DNA of 64,000 bases from Bicyclus anynana (Eukaryota > Arthropoda > Insecta > Lepidoptera > Nymphalidae). Positions 40,541 through 51,799 of this stretch are shown here, one piece after another. Each line of letters begins with the position of its first letter. The first letter of the stretch is position 1. Below the pieces are notes generated by a model. It was not told the origin of the DNA and searched no databases. It saw only the letters and a list, made by a program, of their open reading frames with translations. Location: contig NC_069093.1 of the NCBI RefSeq assembly GCF_947172395.1, forward strand, positions 14,047,561-14,111,560. The letters run 5' to 3'. A program made the translations under genes and the position numbers.

Positions 40541-41040
40541 TAGGGATGATGACACTTTTTAAATTGTATATAAATTAGGAGTATGCTAATAGTAAAGCAA
40601 TTTTGTAAAAGTAAGTAAGTTTTGAAACATGGTATCTGCAATTATTACTTTCGGAGCTACAGCGATTTAAATGGTCAGATTAGCGGCGGATCCCTGAAAA
40701 ACGCCCCATACAAAATGGTACGATTTAATGACGTCGTAGGTCATAATGATGATCGTTAGATTTGTTTGGGCGTTCAAACAAAATTACTAATATCTTTGTT
40801 ATTTGTGCGTTCATGTTTATAGTTCATTTATTGAAAAATGTCACATTTAATGTAATGAAACTAAAACTGTACGAATTTTCACCTAATTACGATAATAGAT
40901 TTTTAATCTTATTTATTTTGCAAATATCCAAACAATCTTTGCTTTTTACGTATAAATTAGTTAACATTGACCTTATTTACCCGAATGTATCATAAAAATC
41001 AATATATTCAAACCTAGTCATCATCCCTATCGTTATTGCC
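40540..41040 (+). mobile_element. MITE with TAGGGATGATGAC ends, copy 1
   Basis: The left end TAGGGATGATGACAC and the right end GTCATCATCCCTA are inverted repeats. The whole ~500 bp recurs in reverse at 49,918-50,424 (for example CTGAAAAACGCCCCATACAA, AGTTAACATTGACCTTATTT). The 77-codon open frame inside has a counterpart in the second copy but no similarity to a known transposase. Confidence 0.83.
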
Positions 41041-41968
41041 ACATCTCTGACCTTGGTCTTATATCTAATAATCTAGAAATCATAATTATTACGTGTAAAT
41101 TACTAGTGATTTATACCCTAACTTTTGATTTGTTTGTTGGTAAACAGTTCACTTAAGTATAGGCATTCCTACAGCAAGATTTTAAATAGTACTAGCAGAC
41201 GCCGTGCTGTTTCACCTGTGTGGTCGCCGTCCCCGTAGGAATACTGGAATATAATACAGCCTAAAAAGAATAACTACAGAATATAGCATTCTTACTAGCG
41301 AACCCAATCAAGCTTCGCATTCACAGTCACGCTAGCAGCCAATTGCAAGAAAGCTTTTCAAAAATCAACCACGTGTTTTTACCCGACTGCAATGGGTTAT
41401 GTTTTTCGCGCGTATCTTGTATGTATGTATGTTTGTAATATTCTTTATTAACTCATATCTTCCAAACCACTGAACGGATTTACGTAAGTAGCATATAGTT
41501 AGATTTGTCTCAATAACTCAAGTGTTCTTAGATAGGTGAAACTAAAAATAAAATAACAAAACGACTGTGAGACGCTATAGACTCGAGGTGAAAAAAAAAA
41601 AAATTTCTATTACTGGAATATGGGTATCAAATTCAAGAACTTTTTGCGAGGATTCTAAAATGGTAAATCACGACCATGTTTAAAAAAAACTACAATTAGA
41701 AAACCGTTATTTATCAGTAGTCTATACAAAATACGCGAGGCGAATGACTATAAGTGCGAGCAGGTTTGTGAAGTGAAGTTATAAATAAAATAGACTAAAT
41801 TAAAAAGATTGATTATAAAAATCGGCTAAGTGCGAGTCGCCCACCGAGCGTTCCGAAGAATTTTTGAATATTTGCTTAACCTAGGTTGGACGTATAAATT
41901 ATCGTACTTTGTAATAAACGTAATAAATAAATCCGAAATTAACCATCGATCGTAACTAAAAAGTGTGA
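41041..41968. other. Non-coding with repeat fragments
   Basis: A reverse Helitron-like 3' piece at 41,193-41,300 (ACTAGCAGACGCCGTGCTG); a reverse copy of the 7,777 repeat at 41,383-41,487 (CCGACTGCAATGGGTTATGT to GAACGGATTTACGTAAG); the remainder unassigned. Confidence 0.6.
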
Positions 41969-42249
41969 AATAAATAAATTTATTAAACAAATAAAAAAAC
42001 CCGACTGCATAAAGTATTAAAAAACTGAAAAGAAAAAAAACAAGCTCAGTCCAAAAGTGTAGAAAGCAATTAGAAAACAGTCGGGACCTATTAAATAATG
42101 TAGAAGAAAATCATTCTATCCAATATCTAAGGTCCTGACTGTTTTCTAATTGTTTCTACACTTCTGGACTGAGCTTGTTTTTTTTTCTTTTTAGTTTTTT
42201 ATACTTTATGCAGTCGGGTTTTTTTATTTGTTTAATTAATTTATTTATT
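41969..42249. mobile_element. Long palindromic MITE
   Basis: The left arm (41,969-42,089: AAACAAATAAAAAAACCCGA, AAGCTCAGTCCAAAAGTGTA, AAAACAGTCGGGACCT) and the right arm (42,131-42,249: AAGGTCCTGACTGTTTTC, TACACTTCTGGACTGAGCTT, TCGGGTTTTTTTATTTG) pair almost fully around a 41-bp loop. A half copy is at 10,380. It ends about 118 bp beyond the stop of the minus asteroid-like gene. Confidence 0.92.
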
Positions 42250-42366
42250 ACATTGTTGATCATAATAAACACTTATTCGTAAGAAATAATTTTAAAGAAG
42301 ATAATAAAAGTACAATAAAGTCTCGGAACCTCGATAAACGTTTGTTTCACGAATTGTGAGTAGATG

Positions 42367-44193
42367 TTAATTGTAGTCATGATAAATAGACTCATAAATC
42401 CCTAGTATTCCTGACAAATACGCTAGAACTGTTGGTGCCGGCCTCAACTTGTTCTGGATGAACTGGAAACCATCCTGGCATCCACTCTTCTTCATGGCGT
42501 TAAAGATCTTGTACACGATCGTGCTGTTGTAAGTTCTACTGTACACGGTGCGATCAAACTGCGATCCGCACAACTGGTTCAAGTTATTGAGCTCTTTCAG
42601 GCAGCATTGGAACTCAGTAAATGGCTGGAGGGCGTTCCAATTTAAAATATGAGATAGTTCTTCATTACTAAAATTGAAGTATTCCTTCATTATAGACCAA
42701 GCGATGTCACAATCTGCTGCAGTCACCAAATCTCTATCTGTAAGCGAGTCTATAAATAGCTGCTCGGAAACATTTTTAGTATTTTTAGATCTGCTACCAT
42801 CTTTGCTCAGTTTCTCAGTAACGACACTCAGCATTACATAAGATAGCAGTATACTGTATATTTCGAGTGTCACATCTGACTTTTTTCGTGAATAGTACAC
42901 CAGTGCGACGAGAAGGAGCCGGCAGTCCGCTGGTACCCTGCCCAAACGCTCAAAATCGAACGTCTGCAATGTTTCTGTCACAAAATGTTCGAAGAGATTC
43001 AATTGTTTTATATCGTCCCAGCCGTTTTCGAAAACGCTTAATGTCGCTTTATACTCTGGTTTTGGAATAGACGACTCGCATTCAAGTATATCTTTTGAAG
43101 AACACGGATTTAAATTTCTTTTCTGTGCATTCATTTTATGTTTAAAGTTTGTAAGCAAATCAAATGCGTATTGTACTATGGGTATTGATATTTTTTCCCG
43201 TACTTGTACAGTTTCAGACTTGTACATATTGATATAAGGCATCGGTATGTATTTGCAGAAAAGTCCCTTTTCAAACCAGTCAGGGTCCATTACTGTGAAT
43301 TGGCATTTAGTTTTGTCTGTCACATAGAGAGTCATTTTTGTATCGGTATTTTTTCTATTCTGTATTAATGTTTCCAGTCTATTTTTCTTATACAAAAAAT
43401 CTAAAGGTACAAAAAATTCAATAACATGAGACAACCTATTTATTATATCTTCATTACTATTTTGTGCAACAAATTTAATTAACTTTTCAAGAAATGTGCT
43501 AGTACTTCTACCAGATGGGCACAATATATTATTATGTTCAAAAAACTTTTTGAAATGGTTTTCTTTATATATATGTAAATCAGATAGCATAATGAATAAA
43601 ATAACTTTCTCTTCAGTCATATTATATTTTTCCAAAAAACTGGAAAGTGTATATATTTGACATAGAAGGTTGTCATTTTTATCCAGTTTAGTTTTGAGTT
43701 CCGGCACATACTCTGCTTGTGAGAAGAAATACTGCATGTTGTTGCCAATGAGAGGACACGAGAGCTTCACCGCGAGCGCAATGCACTCGGTGACGTGGTC
43801 ACCATCGGAGACAGTATATTTGAATCCCATTTCTTCTACGGTTTGAAACCAAATGTCTTTTGTACATATTCGCACATGTGTATCCTCATCCTTTTTATAA
43901 ATTTCTCCTGTAAGAGCTTTTCTTAGTCTAGCGTCCGCTCTGGAACGATCAAGTGATTTCTTGTCATCATCTATTTCTCTTTTAAAAACAAAGTAACAAT
44001 CAAGTTTGGCTTTTTTAAACTTAATGAGATGATTTTTTACTGAGTTTGCGATTTTGTCACTTTCACAACCAAAATGTGGAACTTTTGACACATTAGTTAA
44101 AATATTTTCGCCGTCGATGACTACTGTGGTGTCTTTCAATTTACTGGTCTTCAAGTCCCGAAGCAAAAAGGGAGTAAGACCCGGTATCCGCAT
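42367..44193 (-). CDS. Protein asteroid-like (XPG/FEN-type PIN fold), intact copy
   Basis: 608 residues in one open frame. The N-terminus MRIPGLTPFLLRD and TTVVIDGENI match the MG(I/V)xGLT...vviDG start of asteroid/ASTE1 proteins, an XPG N-terminal-like fold; Drosophila asteroid is linked genetically to EGFR signalling. Residue D27 is kept, but other usual acids look lost: VFKR at 69-72 stands where a F(D/E)GG-type motif is expected, and LIGNNMQYFF (148-157) replaces the usual SNDSDFYIF-like motif, so nuclease activity is doubtful. C-terminal blocks PADCRLLLVALVY and ILGIYESI are shared with the plus copy. Start: ATG at 44,193, nine bases after a splice acceptor (minus-strand TGTCTTACAG, exon from 44,201), so a 5' UTR intron is likely. 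The stop is TAA at 42,367-42,369. A candidate AATAAA for polyadenylation lies near 42,240, in the edge of the palindromic MITE. Confidence 0.85.
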   Translation of the reverse strand: MRIPGLTPFLLRDLKTSKLKDTTVVIDGENILTNVSKVPHFGCESDKIANSVKNHLIKFKKAKLDCYFVFKREIDDDKKSLDRSRADARLRKALTGEIYKKDEDTHVRICTKDIWFQTVEEMGFKYTVSDGDHVTECIALAVKLSCPLIGNNMQYFFSQAEYVPELKTKLDKNDNLLCQIYTLSSFLEKYNMTEEKVILFIMLSDLHIYKENHFKKFFEHNNILCPSGRSTSTFLEKLIKFVAQNSNEDIINRLSHVIEFFVPLDFLYKKNRLETLIQNRKNTDTKMTLYVTDKTKCQFTVMDPDWFEKGLFCKYIPMPYINMYKSETVQVREKISIPIVQYAFDLLTNFKHKMNAQKRNLNPCSSKDILECESSIPKPEYKATLSVFENGWDDIKQLNLFEHFVTETLQTFDFERLGRVPADCRLLLVALVYYSRKKSDVTLEIYSILLSYVMLSVVTEKLSKDGSRSKNTKNVSEQLFIDSLTDRDLVTAADCDIAWSIMKEYFNFSNEELSHILNWNALQPFTEFQCCLKELNNLNQLCGSQFDRTVYSRTYNSTIVYKIFNAMKKSGCQDGFQFIQNKLRPAPTVLAYLSGILGIYESIYHDYN

Positions 44194-44590
44194 GTTTATA
44201 CCTGTAAGACAAACAATAGGTATGTGTAAACAAATCCTACAATTTACACTTTAACTACAGTTAAATTGTGGGTTGAGTTTGAATACTACGAAATTTGATA
44301 TAATATACTGACGACTGCAGTCAACTGCAGTCAACTGCAGTCGTCGGTAGCAGTTACTGTTTGTGTAAATTAACGCTTACTCAAGCGGCACAACAATAAA
44401 GGGATTTTAAATCGAACCTGTGATGAAAAGTGATCCTGTACTACAATGAACACCGCTCATCGCAATAGCGAATCAGTCCCATAAATAGGCAAATAATAAA
44501 AGGCATAAATTTTGCCCCAAGCAAAAATTGACTCAAAAAAATGAGTTGTGAGTGTTTGGTGGAAAAGCTAGACGCAAGACTTTTGCTGTG
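44194..44590. other. 5' flank of minus asteroid-like gene
   Basis: Contains the probable acceptor of a 5' UTR intron (AG on the minus strand at 44,202-44,203) and a tandem (CTGCAGTCAA)n at about 44,313-44,345. The non-coding first exon and promoter could not be placed. Confidence 0.5.
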
Positions 44591-44830
44591 CCACTGTACA
44601 ACAGACGGCTACCAAATTAGAAGAGCTTCAATTGGAATGTTTAAGACATTCACCGTACTCCCCGGACCTTGCTCCAACAGAATACCATTTTTTTCGAAAT
44701 CTGGATAACTTCTTTCAAGGGAAAAAATTCAACTCCGATAAGGCAGTCCAAAGCACCTTCTAAGATTTTATTGATTCCCGTCCGAGTGGTTTTATTTTAG
44801 TAGTAAAGAAACCAATGAACTACCCAAAAT
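44590..44830 (+). mobile_element. mariner transposase C-terminal remnant
   Basis: The frame contains LECLRHSPYSPDLAPTEYHF then FRNLDNFFQGKKFNSD, with stops further on. HxPYSPDLAPxDYHLFxxLxxFLxGKxF is the mariner signature that carries the third catalytic Asp of DD34D. Only the last third is present. Confidence 0.85.
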
Positions 44831-45090
44831 ATGGCAAAAGTCAATGATACTTGTGACTAAATAAATATACTTTATTTAAAAAAATGGACTCTAAGTTCCT
44901 CCCTTACAAAACGCCAATTTCATAATTAGGTATGTAAGGACATAAAATTTTTAAAACAAAAATTCATCGTCATTTCTTTTTGCCACTATGTAGACTCTAA
45001 GTGTATTAATAATAGTAGTCGAGTCTTGACTCTAACAAAAAATAGCTTAATATTTTACAAGCAGATCCATAAATTTAAAATGCTGGTACA

Positions 45091-45826
45091 AGACCCAATG
45101 ATGTTAAATATTGTTAGACGTGTTACTAGGTCATGAAAAATTATGCACTCAAAAGAGGAAATTTCCACATCTCAGTATTAGTTGTGGTCAACAACGAACG
45201 TTATTTAAACAAATAATACCTAAATATCGTCTACAATGTCGAGTTGTGTGTTCAGAAAGTGTAAAAAGTATATGTATAAACATAAATATATAACGGAACT
45301 AAAGACAAAATTGTGCATGCGTGTTCTAGTAACCGATCTATATAAAATTAGCATTGTACCTATGTTTGTGCACTTGCAACGGCAAACGTTCGCATTTTGG
45401 CACACTGTCGAAATTTAATAAAAATCTAGCCAAATGTTGAAATGAATATTACGTGTCTTCGAAGTTAAAAACAAACTTATTGAGGCTTCTAATTTAAATT
45501 ATTTGAATCAGAATTATTTATAGAATAGTTTTATAGTGTTCCGTAGTCCACAAGGAACCCTTGTACGAGTATGTAGTTTCGTCCTAATGGCTAGAACACA
45601 CATGTACAGTTTTGTCTGTAATTCCATTATACATATATTTATGTATAAATATAGTTTTTAAGTACACTTCCTGAACACAAAACTCGATATTGGAGACGAT
45701 ATTTAGGTAATATATGTTCGTTATTGACAACCACAACTAACATTGAGTTGTGCATAAAACACTTTCGAGTGCTTCATTTTTCATGCGCTAGTAACACGTC
45801 TAACAGTATATAATATCATTGGGTAC
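45091..45826. mobile_element. Foldback element with ~165-bp inverted arms
   Basis: The left arm (45,091-45,260: ACCCAATGATGTTAAATATT, GTTAGACGTGTTACTAG, ACCTAAATATCGTCTACAAT) and the right arm (45,662-45,826: GAGACGATATTTAGGTAATA, GTAACACGTCTAAC, AATATCATTGGGT) are reverse complements with small gaps. The 400-bp centre has no transposase. Open frames here are repeat-derived. Confidence 0.87.
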
Positions 45827-45918
45827 TAAATAATTATAATCAAACCGTACGCCATATTATGTACTTACATTATCAATGAATAACTACACTTTATGACATC
45901 ACGCTACGGCTACGGTCA

Positions 45919-46386
45919 ATATAGACTACAAGCCCATGGAGAAAATTACCTTGTGAAATTAACCAACGTAAATAACGCTTAGAAGGCTGTTACTGTATCA
46001 GAAAATAACTCTGAGTACTATGCCGTCATTTCTGAGCGGTACCTACATTTCGATAATTATTTATTTAAACAAATATAAACTATAATTTCTGAGCGGCATA
46101 ATTATTAAACATTGTTGTCCGTGATCATCTTAGAACGGCACGAAATTTCTCTACATTTATTTTTAATCATCTATTACACTTCATGAAAGCCATACATTAA
46201 TAATTAATCGTATTTCCTCATTTGTACCTGAGATATTCCATTCACTCACGCACTCACCTGTACCTATACCGCTCAGAAATGACGGCATAGTGCTCAGAGT
46301 TATTTTGTTATAGTAACAGCCTTCTAAGCATTATTCACGTTGGTTCATTTTACAGGTTATTTTTTCCATGGGCTTGTAGTCTAATA
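45919..46386. mobile_element. MITE (TAGACTACAAGCCC family), full copy
   Basis: Left AATATAGACTACAAGCCCAT and right ATGGGCTTGTAGTCTAATA are inverted, with further pairing of CGCTTAGAAGGCTGTTAC / GTAACAGCCTTCTAAGC and CTATGCCGTCATTTCTGAGC / GCTCAGAAATGACGGCATAG. A truncated copy lies at 28,589-28,828. Confidence 0.9.
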
Positions 46387-46424
46387 TGAGCGAAGGATCA
46401 ATGAATAATAAAAAATTTAATAAA

Positions 46425-46735
46425 AAAAATACAACCGACTTCAAAACCTAAAAACGTACCCTTTTAACTTTAAACTTTAACTAAACTAAAAAGCGAAAAA
46501 TAACATCATAATATGTTCTACCTGCTGATCAGTATGAAGGCGCTGATGTATTAATTCAAGCCATGTGAGAATATATCTTATAGATTTAGATTTTGCAGAC
46601 AGTGTTGTTTCATGTGGTCCTGTCAAAAATGGCTTAAATTAAGACAACACCGGCTAAGCACCGCCTTCATACTGATCTGCAGATAGAACATATTATGATG
46701 TTATTTTTCGCTTTTTAGTTTAATTAAGATAGATA
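46425..46735. mobile_element. Inverted-repeat element (CCGACTTCAAAACC family)
   Basis: Left AAAAAGCGAAAAATAACATC, ATCAGTATGAAGGCG; right CACCGCCTTCATACTGATC, GATGTTATTTTTCGCTTTTT. The related single copy at 24,775 has only the left half. Confidence 0.85.
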
Positions 46736-48560
46736 TGGCAGAGAATGACCTTGAGTGAAGTCACGCACTTGTGAACGGCGTGTGTAGGGTTAAAGGTACC
46801 TTTGACTGTTAACAAACACTCCCCTTTTCCACTCAAGTCACTCTCCTCGCCTATCCCAAGTAAGGACACACACACACAACAAGAGATATGGACGGCTCGA
46901 ACGCCACGAGCATTCAGTAAACCGTCCGTATCGCAAGTCCTTGCAACGCGGCGATAACATTTATGATGCTCGTTGATAAAGTAGCTTTCCACAGTTGAAA
47001 GAATTTTAAGTCGATTCAGTTAATAGGTACCTAGTTTAGGAACCTACGTGTAACAAAGAAATTAATTTTAGCTTAGATGATCGATTAGACGAAATTACCT
47101 GTAAATGAAGCCCACAAGCTGAAAATTTTGAATCGCAGACCACCGACACGGCGAAACAAATACTATTGAATATTGTTAGGTAAATGTTAATTGAATAATC
47201 TCAAGCAAGTGCATGTCACGTCTAGGTCTAACGTGACAACAGGGAAATATGACTTTGGCCTTTGGGCTCTCTTCTCTTTCTCTTGTCTTCACTTTAGACA
47301 CCCATAACAGTCTTCACTCTACAGACCTCATGGTAGGTATATGTATTAAGGTTAGTCCACACTAGTAGACATGTCGCAATCTGTAAGACTTATTATAGGA
47401 TGCAGTCTGTATGACGTCTCCGAAATGAGTTGCAGGTGTCTCTACGCTCATGAAGTACTTACTCTAAAATCGGTCATACATAAAATAAAGGTCATGCAAA
47501 AAGCTATAATCTAAATTATAGCTATAAACAATCCAGCGATAGATATAAACAATCCATTCTATGGGGCTGGATTGTTTTTTAAATTGCGAAAAACTGGGAA
47601 AATCGTCGAAATCGAAATGTAAGTATTCGGTACTTTAGCCATAATCGGGAACGCCCTATTTGTACAACTCGACAGTATATAGTCTTGGATTTGTAACTAT
47701 CTCTCTTTCTTACACGAGATACACGAATTCGAATTTCGAAATAGAATTTCAAACTTTGAAATTGAAATTATAAGAACTTTGGTATAGAATAGCACTACTG
47801 ATCAGAATAAAGATCAAATGCAACTGTCAAGGTCTCGACTCTCGAGTAGACAAAAATTGTCCACTGAGAAATTGACACCACAGTGTGGAAGCAACAAGAC
47901 AAAGAACGGTGACTCTAGACTGTATTGAGATCGTCTTGTCGCACATGGTCTCCTAGTGTGTATTAGACTTTATGTTTATGTATTCATTACCATCTATGGT
48001 ATCTATGACTAAAACATATTAATAACGAAAAATCCCGCCCATAAACTATTGTTTTGTAAGTAGATTAAAAATATGTCATTTTGCAAAACAAGCAACAATG
48101 CTTTGACACGATGCAGCTAGAATGCACGGTACACATATTGTGATTAACGTGTACTTTTTTATAAAAAAAAAATATGAATTTGTTTCTATCTCTCTGTCTG
48201 TATCTCTCTATAATATACGTTTACACTATCTCTGCATAAAGCGGTGTGGTCAAATGCTTATGCGCTATCAACTAAAGTGAGCATGTACTTTGCATCGTGT
48301 CTAAGCACCTTACGAGCACAATATAGAGTATTATCATTGATATTGATGGCTTTGAGTTAATACTTGGGTCGAAGTACAAAATGCACAAAGTATGTTGTAT
48401 GAGTCATATCAATATATATTATCAATATTAGCGTTCCATAGCTACCTATGTGGCGTGCACAAGGTTTTAACTACGGTAGGCAGTATACGAAGAAATGGTA
48501 CAAAATCAATAGGTAATTCCTTTCTCCAATACAGGCAAATGTCGTTGAATACAGATATTA
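46736..48560. other. Non-coding, nothing gene-like
   Basis: No exon is supported. A small hairpin around AACAATCCAGC / GCTGGATTGTT lies at about 47,528-47,577. Low-complexity (CA)n at 46,868-46,880. Confidence 0.45.
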
Positions 48561-48564
48561 CAGA

Positions 48565-48840
48565 CATTCGATTTTTTGTCTGTCCGGGTTTTTTTGTTTT
48601 TCGGGCATCACGCTGAAACTACTGAATGATTTCAAATAAAACTTGGCACGGTTTAAGACCATAATACGGAAAAGGTTATAAGATACTTTTTATTGCGAAA
48701 ATAAAATAAGAAGGGGCTGAAATAGGGGTTGAAATGGAAAGGGGTTTGTATGGAAAGTCCTTAATTTTTAGCGTTACAGTTTTAAAAATCTGTTCATAAA
48801 TCATAAAAAAAAAACGAAATATAATGGGACAATTGCAGAC
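48565..48840 (+). mobile_element. Dispersed repeat (family of 21,057)
   Basis: GGGGCTGAAATAGGGGTTG, TAATTTTTAGCGTTACAGTT and TGTTCATAAATCATAAAAAA parallel 21,215-21,300. Possibly Helitron-like. Confidence 0.65.
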
Positions 48841-48949
48841 AATTCGGTAAGTTTTTAACCATAGACAACCTAAATTAAGGCAAATTTACATCAGCTTTCT
48901 TCATCTAACGCTTTGTGTTTTAGAAAACACATAATATACTTAAAATAAT

Positions 48950-49105
48950 TTCCGGGAAATCCCCGCTACATACTTATTTATGAAGTGCTCTAGTGAAGCA
49001 ATAGTGATGTATCGATTATCGATTAATAGAATTTTCGAGAAATCCCCGCTACCTAGTTATTTATTTGTGCAGTGCTCTAGTGACGTTATATCGATAAATT
49101 TAGAA
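48950..49105 (+). repeat. ~85-bp tandem repeat with TATCGAT words
   Basis: CGGGAAATCCCCGCTACATA / CGAGAAATCCCCGCTACCTA and GTGCTCTAGTGA occur twice. TATCGATTATCGATTAATAG and TATATCGATAAAT lie between and after the copies. Confidence 0.8.
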
Positions 49106-49917
49106 CGCTGCTCACAGTTATGATTTTATAAACAATATAAGTATAATATCTTAAACTAGCGAACTCCCGCGACTTCGTTTGCGTAAGATTCTTTATTATT
49201 CATACCGCAAGAACCATGGATAATATAATAAGCCCATGTTTTGCTCCAAACGGGAGTTTTGATTCTGTATTCGGTATACCTGAGTATAGGTACGGTATAA
49301 AATTCAACTTGCTACCTTTACGCATTCTCGAAATAAATACACGGACAACAAAGTTATATTACGAGTGTAAGAGTTTAATTTTTACAAAGTATCGATATCG
49401 CTTTTTGAAACCACGAACAGCATTAACTAAGGACGTATAACTATGCTCCTCTCTTAACATATCAGAGTGAGCCAGTTCTAGTGGATCAGTAGATTTTCAA
49501 CTTGTTTATAATCAGAAGTATTGTGAAAATATACTAATTAATATTAATAATTATACTTAATCATTTAAAGTAGTAGTTAATAATAATTGATTATTTGTTA
49601 AATAATATTATTTTTTTAAAAATTAGGTGAGTCATCATCATTATTATTATCATACCTAAGTTTATATGTCCGAATTACACCACGCTGCTCCAAGACTGGA
49701 TGGTGGGTGTCTGTGATAATGTTTGACATTTCAACGAACCTTTCCCTGTGTTAGAACCGATAACGACGTTCCGCGTTCTTTAGAAGCTGAAAGTTCAATA
49801 TCTATACTAATATTATAAAGAGGAAATTTCGACATTCTGGGTGTTCAAAAACATCTGTTTGGCTAGCGGTGTGCGAACTTGCATTGTCATGGTGCAGTTT
49901 CATAAGAAGTGTTGAAT
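49106..49917. other. Non-coding with SINE and Helitron fragments
   Basis: A degraded SINE-like piece near 49,625-49,700 and a CTATACTAATATTATAAAGA Helitron-like start at 49,803 cut short by the next MITE. No gene. Confidence 0.5.
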
Positions 49918-50424
49918 GGGGGTGATGACTAGGTTTGAATATATTGATTAATGATTTTAATGATACATTCGGGTAAATAAGGTCAATGTTAACTAATTTA
50001 TACATAAAAAGCAAAGATTGACTGGATATTTGCAAAATAAATAAGATTATAAAATTTCTAAATCTATTAAAAATATTTTATCGTAATTAGATGAAAATTC
50101 ATACAGTTAGCTTCCTTACATTAAATGTGACATTTTTTAATGTATGAACTATAAACATAAACGCAGAAATAACGAATTTTAGTAATTTTGTTTAAACGCC
50201 CATACAAATTTAACGATCATTAATTGCCTACGACGTCATAAGTTCGTGCGATTTTGTATGGGGCGTTTTTCAGGGAACCGCGGCAGCGCCGCAAATCTGA
50301 CCCTTTAAATCCCTGTAGCTCCGAAAGTAATGATCGCAGATACCCTGTTAGTTTTACAAAATTGCTTTACTATTAGCATACTTTTAATTTATAAACAATT
50401 TAAAAAACTGTCATCGTTCCTATT
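49918..50424 (-). mobile_element. MITE with TAGGGATGATGAC ends, copy 2
   Basis: Reverse-oriented partner of 40,540-41,040 with ends GGGGGTGATGACTAGG and CTGTCATCGTTCCTAT. The two copies share most of their ~500 bp by eye. Confidence 0.82.
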
Positions 50425-50439
50425 GTTTTTTCGAAATTC

Positions 50440-51120
50440 AGTCATCACGTGTGGCAAACAAACAGTGGTATACAAGTCAGCGGTAACCGTCTTGTGATCT
50501 TCTAATACAATAGTGGCGACGTGACCACCTTTAGAGCCAAAAGAGGCAACCGTGTTCGTATGACTTTAGTCGGTTTTGACTCATCCTAGAAGACCCAGAC
50601 AGTTGACTGCTGCTGAGCATCTGGATCGCAGCATATCAAAAACTTGTCCCTAATGATAACATAAAGATGCTTTGACTCTCCTCGGTTTAATCGCTGCAGA
50701 GTTTTGCGACACCAACTAACACGAGTCGTCGCTACGCAAATGTGGTCCAACGAAAGATGAATTTTCTTACGCTAAATTCTTCGTGCAGGATTTTTTCCAA
50801 TTTTTGTCCCTGAAGAGCCCACGGATGCCTCTTTTTCACGGTATGTCACATGACGATCTTCGAGTATTAGCTGTCGCAGGGCTTCGATATTATCTTGTGT
50901 CATGGCGGTTTTTGGACGACCTTCACGTCGTTTGTCGTTGGTACTAGAGTGCCCACGTTGAAATTCTAAATAGCAGCGTTCTACAGTCCCAAGACATAGT
51001 GCTGCGTCACTACTCACTAAGCAAAGAAGTGGTGTCCTCAAAGCACTGAATCCGCGATAATCCCCATTGAAAGCGGTAGAAAACTGTCGCATGACCTTTG
51101 AATATTACAATAAAACTATT
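50440..51120 (-). pseudogene. mariner transposase pseudogene
   Basis: The minus strand reads, from about 51,092 down, CLGTVERCYLEFQRGHSSTN, REGRPKTAMTQDNIEALRQL, ILEDRHVTYREKEASVG and later CDPDAQQQSTVWVF. These are the N-terminal HTH and the catalytic-core region of mariner. Stops and frameshifts interrupt it and the C-terminal third is absent. Confidence 0.88.
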
Positions 51121-51282
51121 CGACCAATCTGAAAACATTCTTTTGTTTTTGTATTCTAAATTGAAAAAGATGAAAATACAATATATATTTTTTTAATAAT
51201 CGCGGGAACAGAGAGAGAGAGCTCAGAGAGCTCTCTCGTTCACAGCTCTCGTATCTGATATGTCATTGTTATAAAATTAAAA

Positions 51283-51480
51283 AAAAATCAAAATTCAAAA
51301 TTCTTTTATTTCAATTAGGCTTAGTTTACAAGCACCTTTGAAAGGCTAGGTATATGTCAAAATTTAATTTAATCTAATGGTGGTAATATTAGACGAAAAC
51401 TTAGTCCGAGAAGAGCCCACAACAAACTCAGCTAAGGTTTATTTTTTTTTGTTTACCACCTTTTTACAAACTTATTTATT
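51283..51480 (-). mobile_element. LINE 3' UTR, reversed
   Basis: AAATTCTTTTATTTCAATTA, GGCTTAGTTTACAAGCACCT, ACTTAGTCCGAGAAGAGCCC: reverse of the segment at 29,880-30,100. Confidence 0.72.
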
Positions 51481-51659
51481 TATTTATAGGATATCATAGG
51501 GGCATATCGATAGTCCTCAACTGTTATCTAAACTTAAATTAATAGCGGCTTGAAAGTCATTATTCCAAGTGCCATATACACGGAAAATACACTACACTTA
51601 CAACTCGCTAATCATTAGAGTTACAGATAGCTACAATAAGGAATCCTTAGAAGCTTGGT

Positions 51660-51716
51660 AACACACTTTCTTCATACACACACACACGCAACACACACAC
51701 ACACACACACACATGT
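51660..51716. repeat. (CA)n microsatellite
   Basis: Long ACACAC runs at about 51,676-51,712 interrupted by GC. Confidence 0.92.
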
Positions 51717-51799
51717 TTACAACAAACACAAACAACCCATGTTTTACGAATGGTAGCCATTTTTAGTCAACTCTCCTCTTTCCTCTTTCACAATAATCT

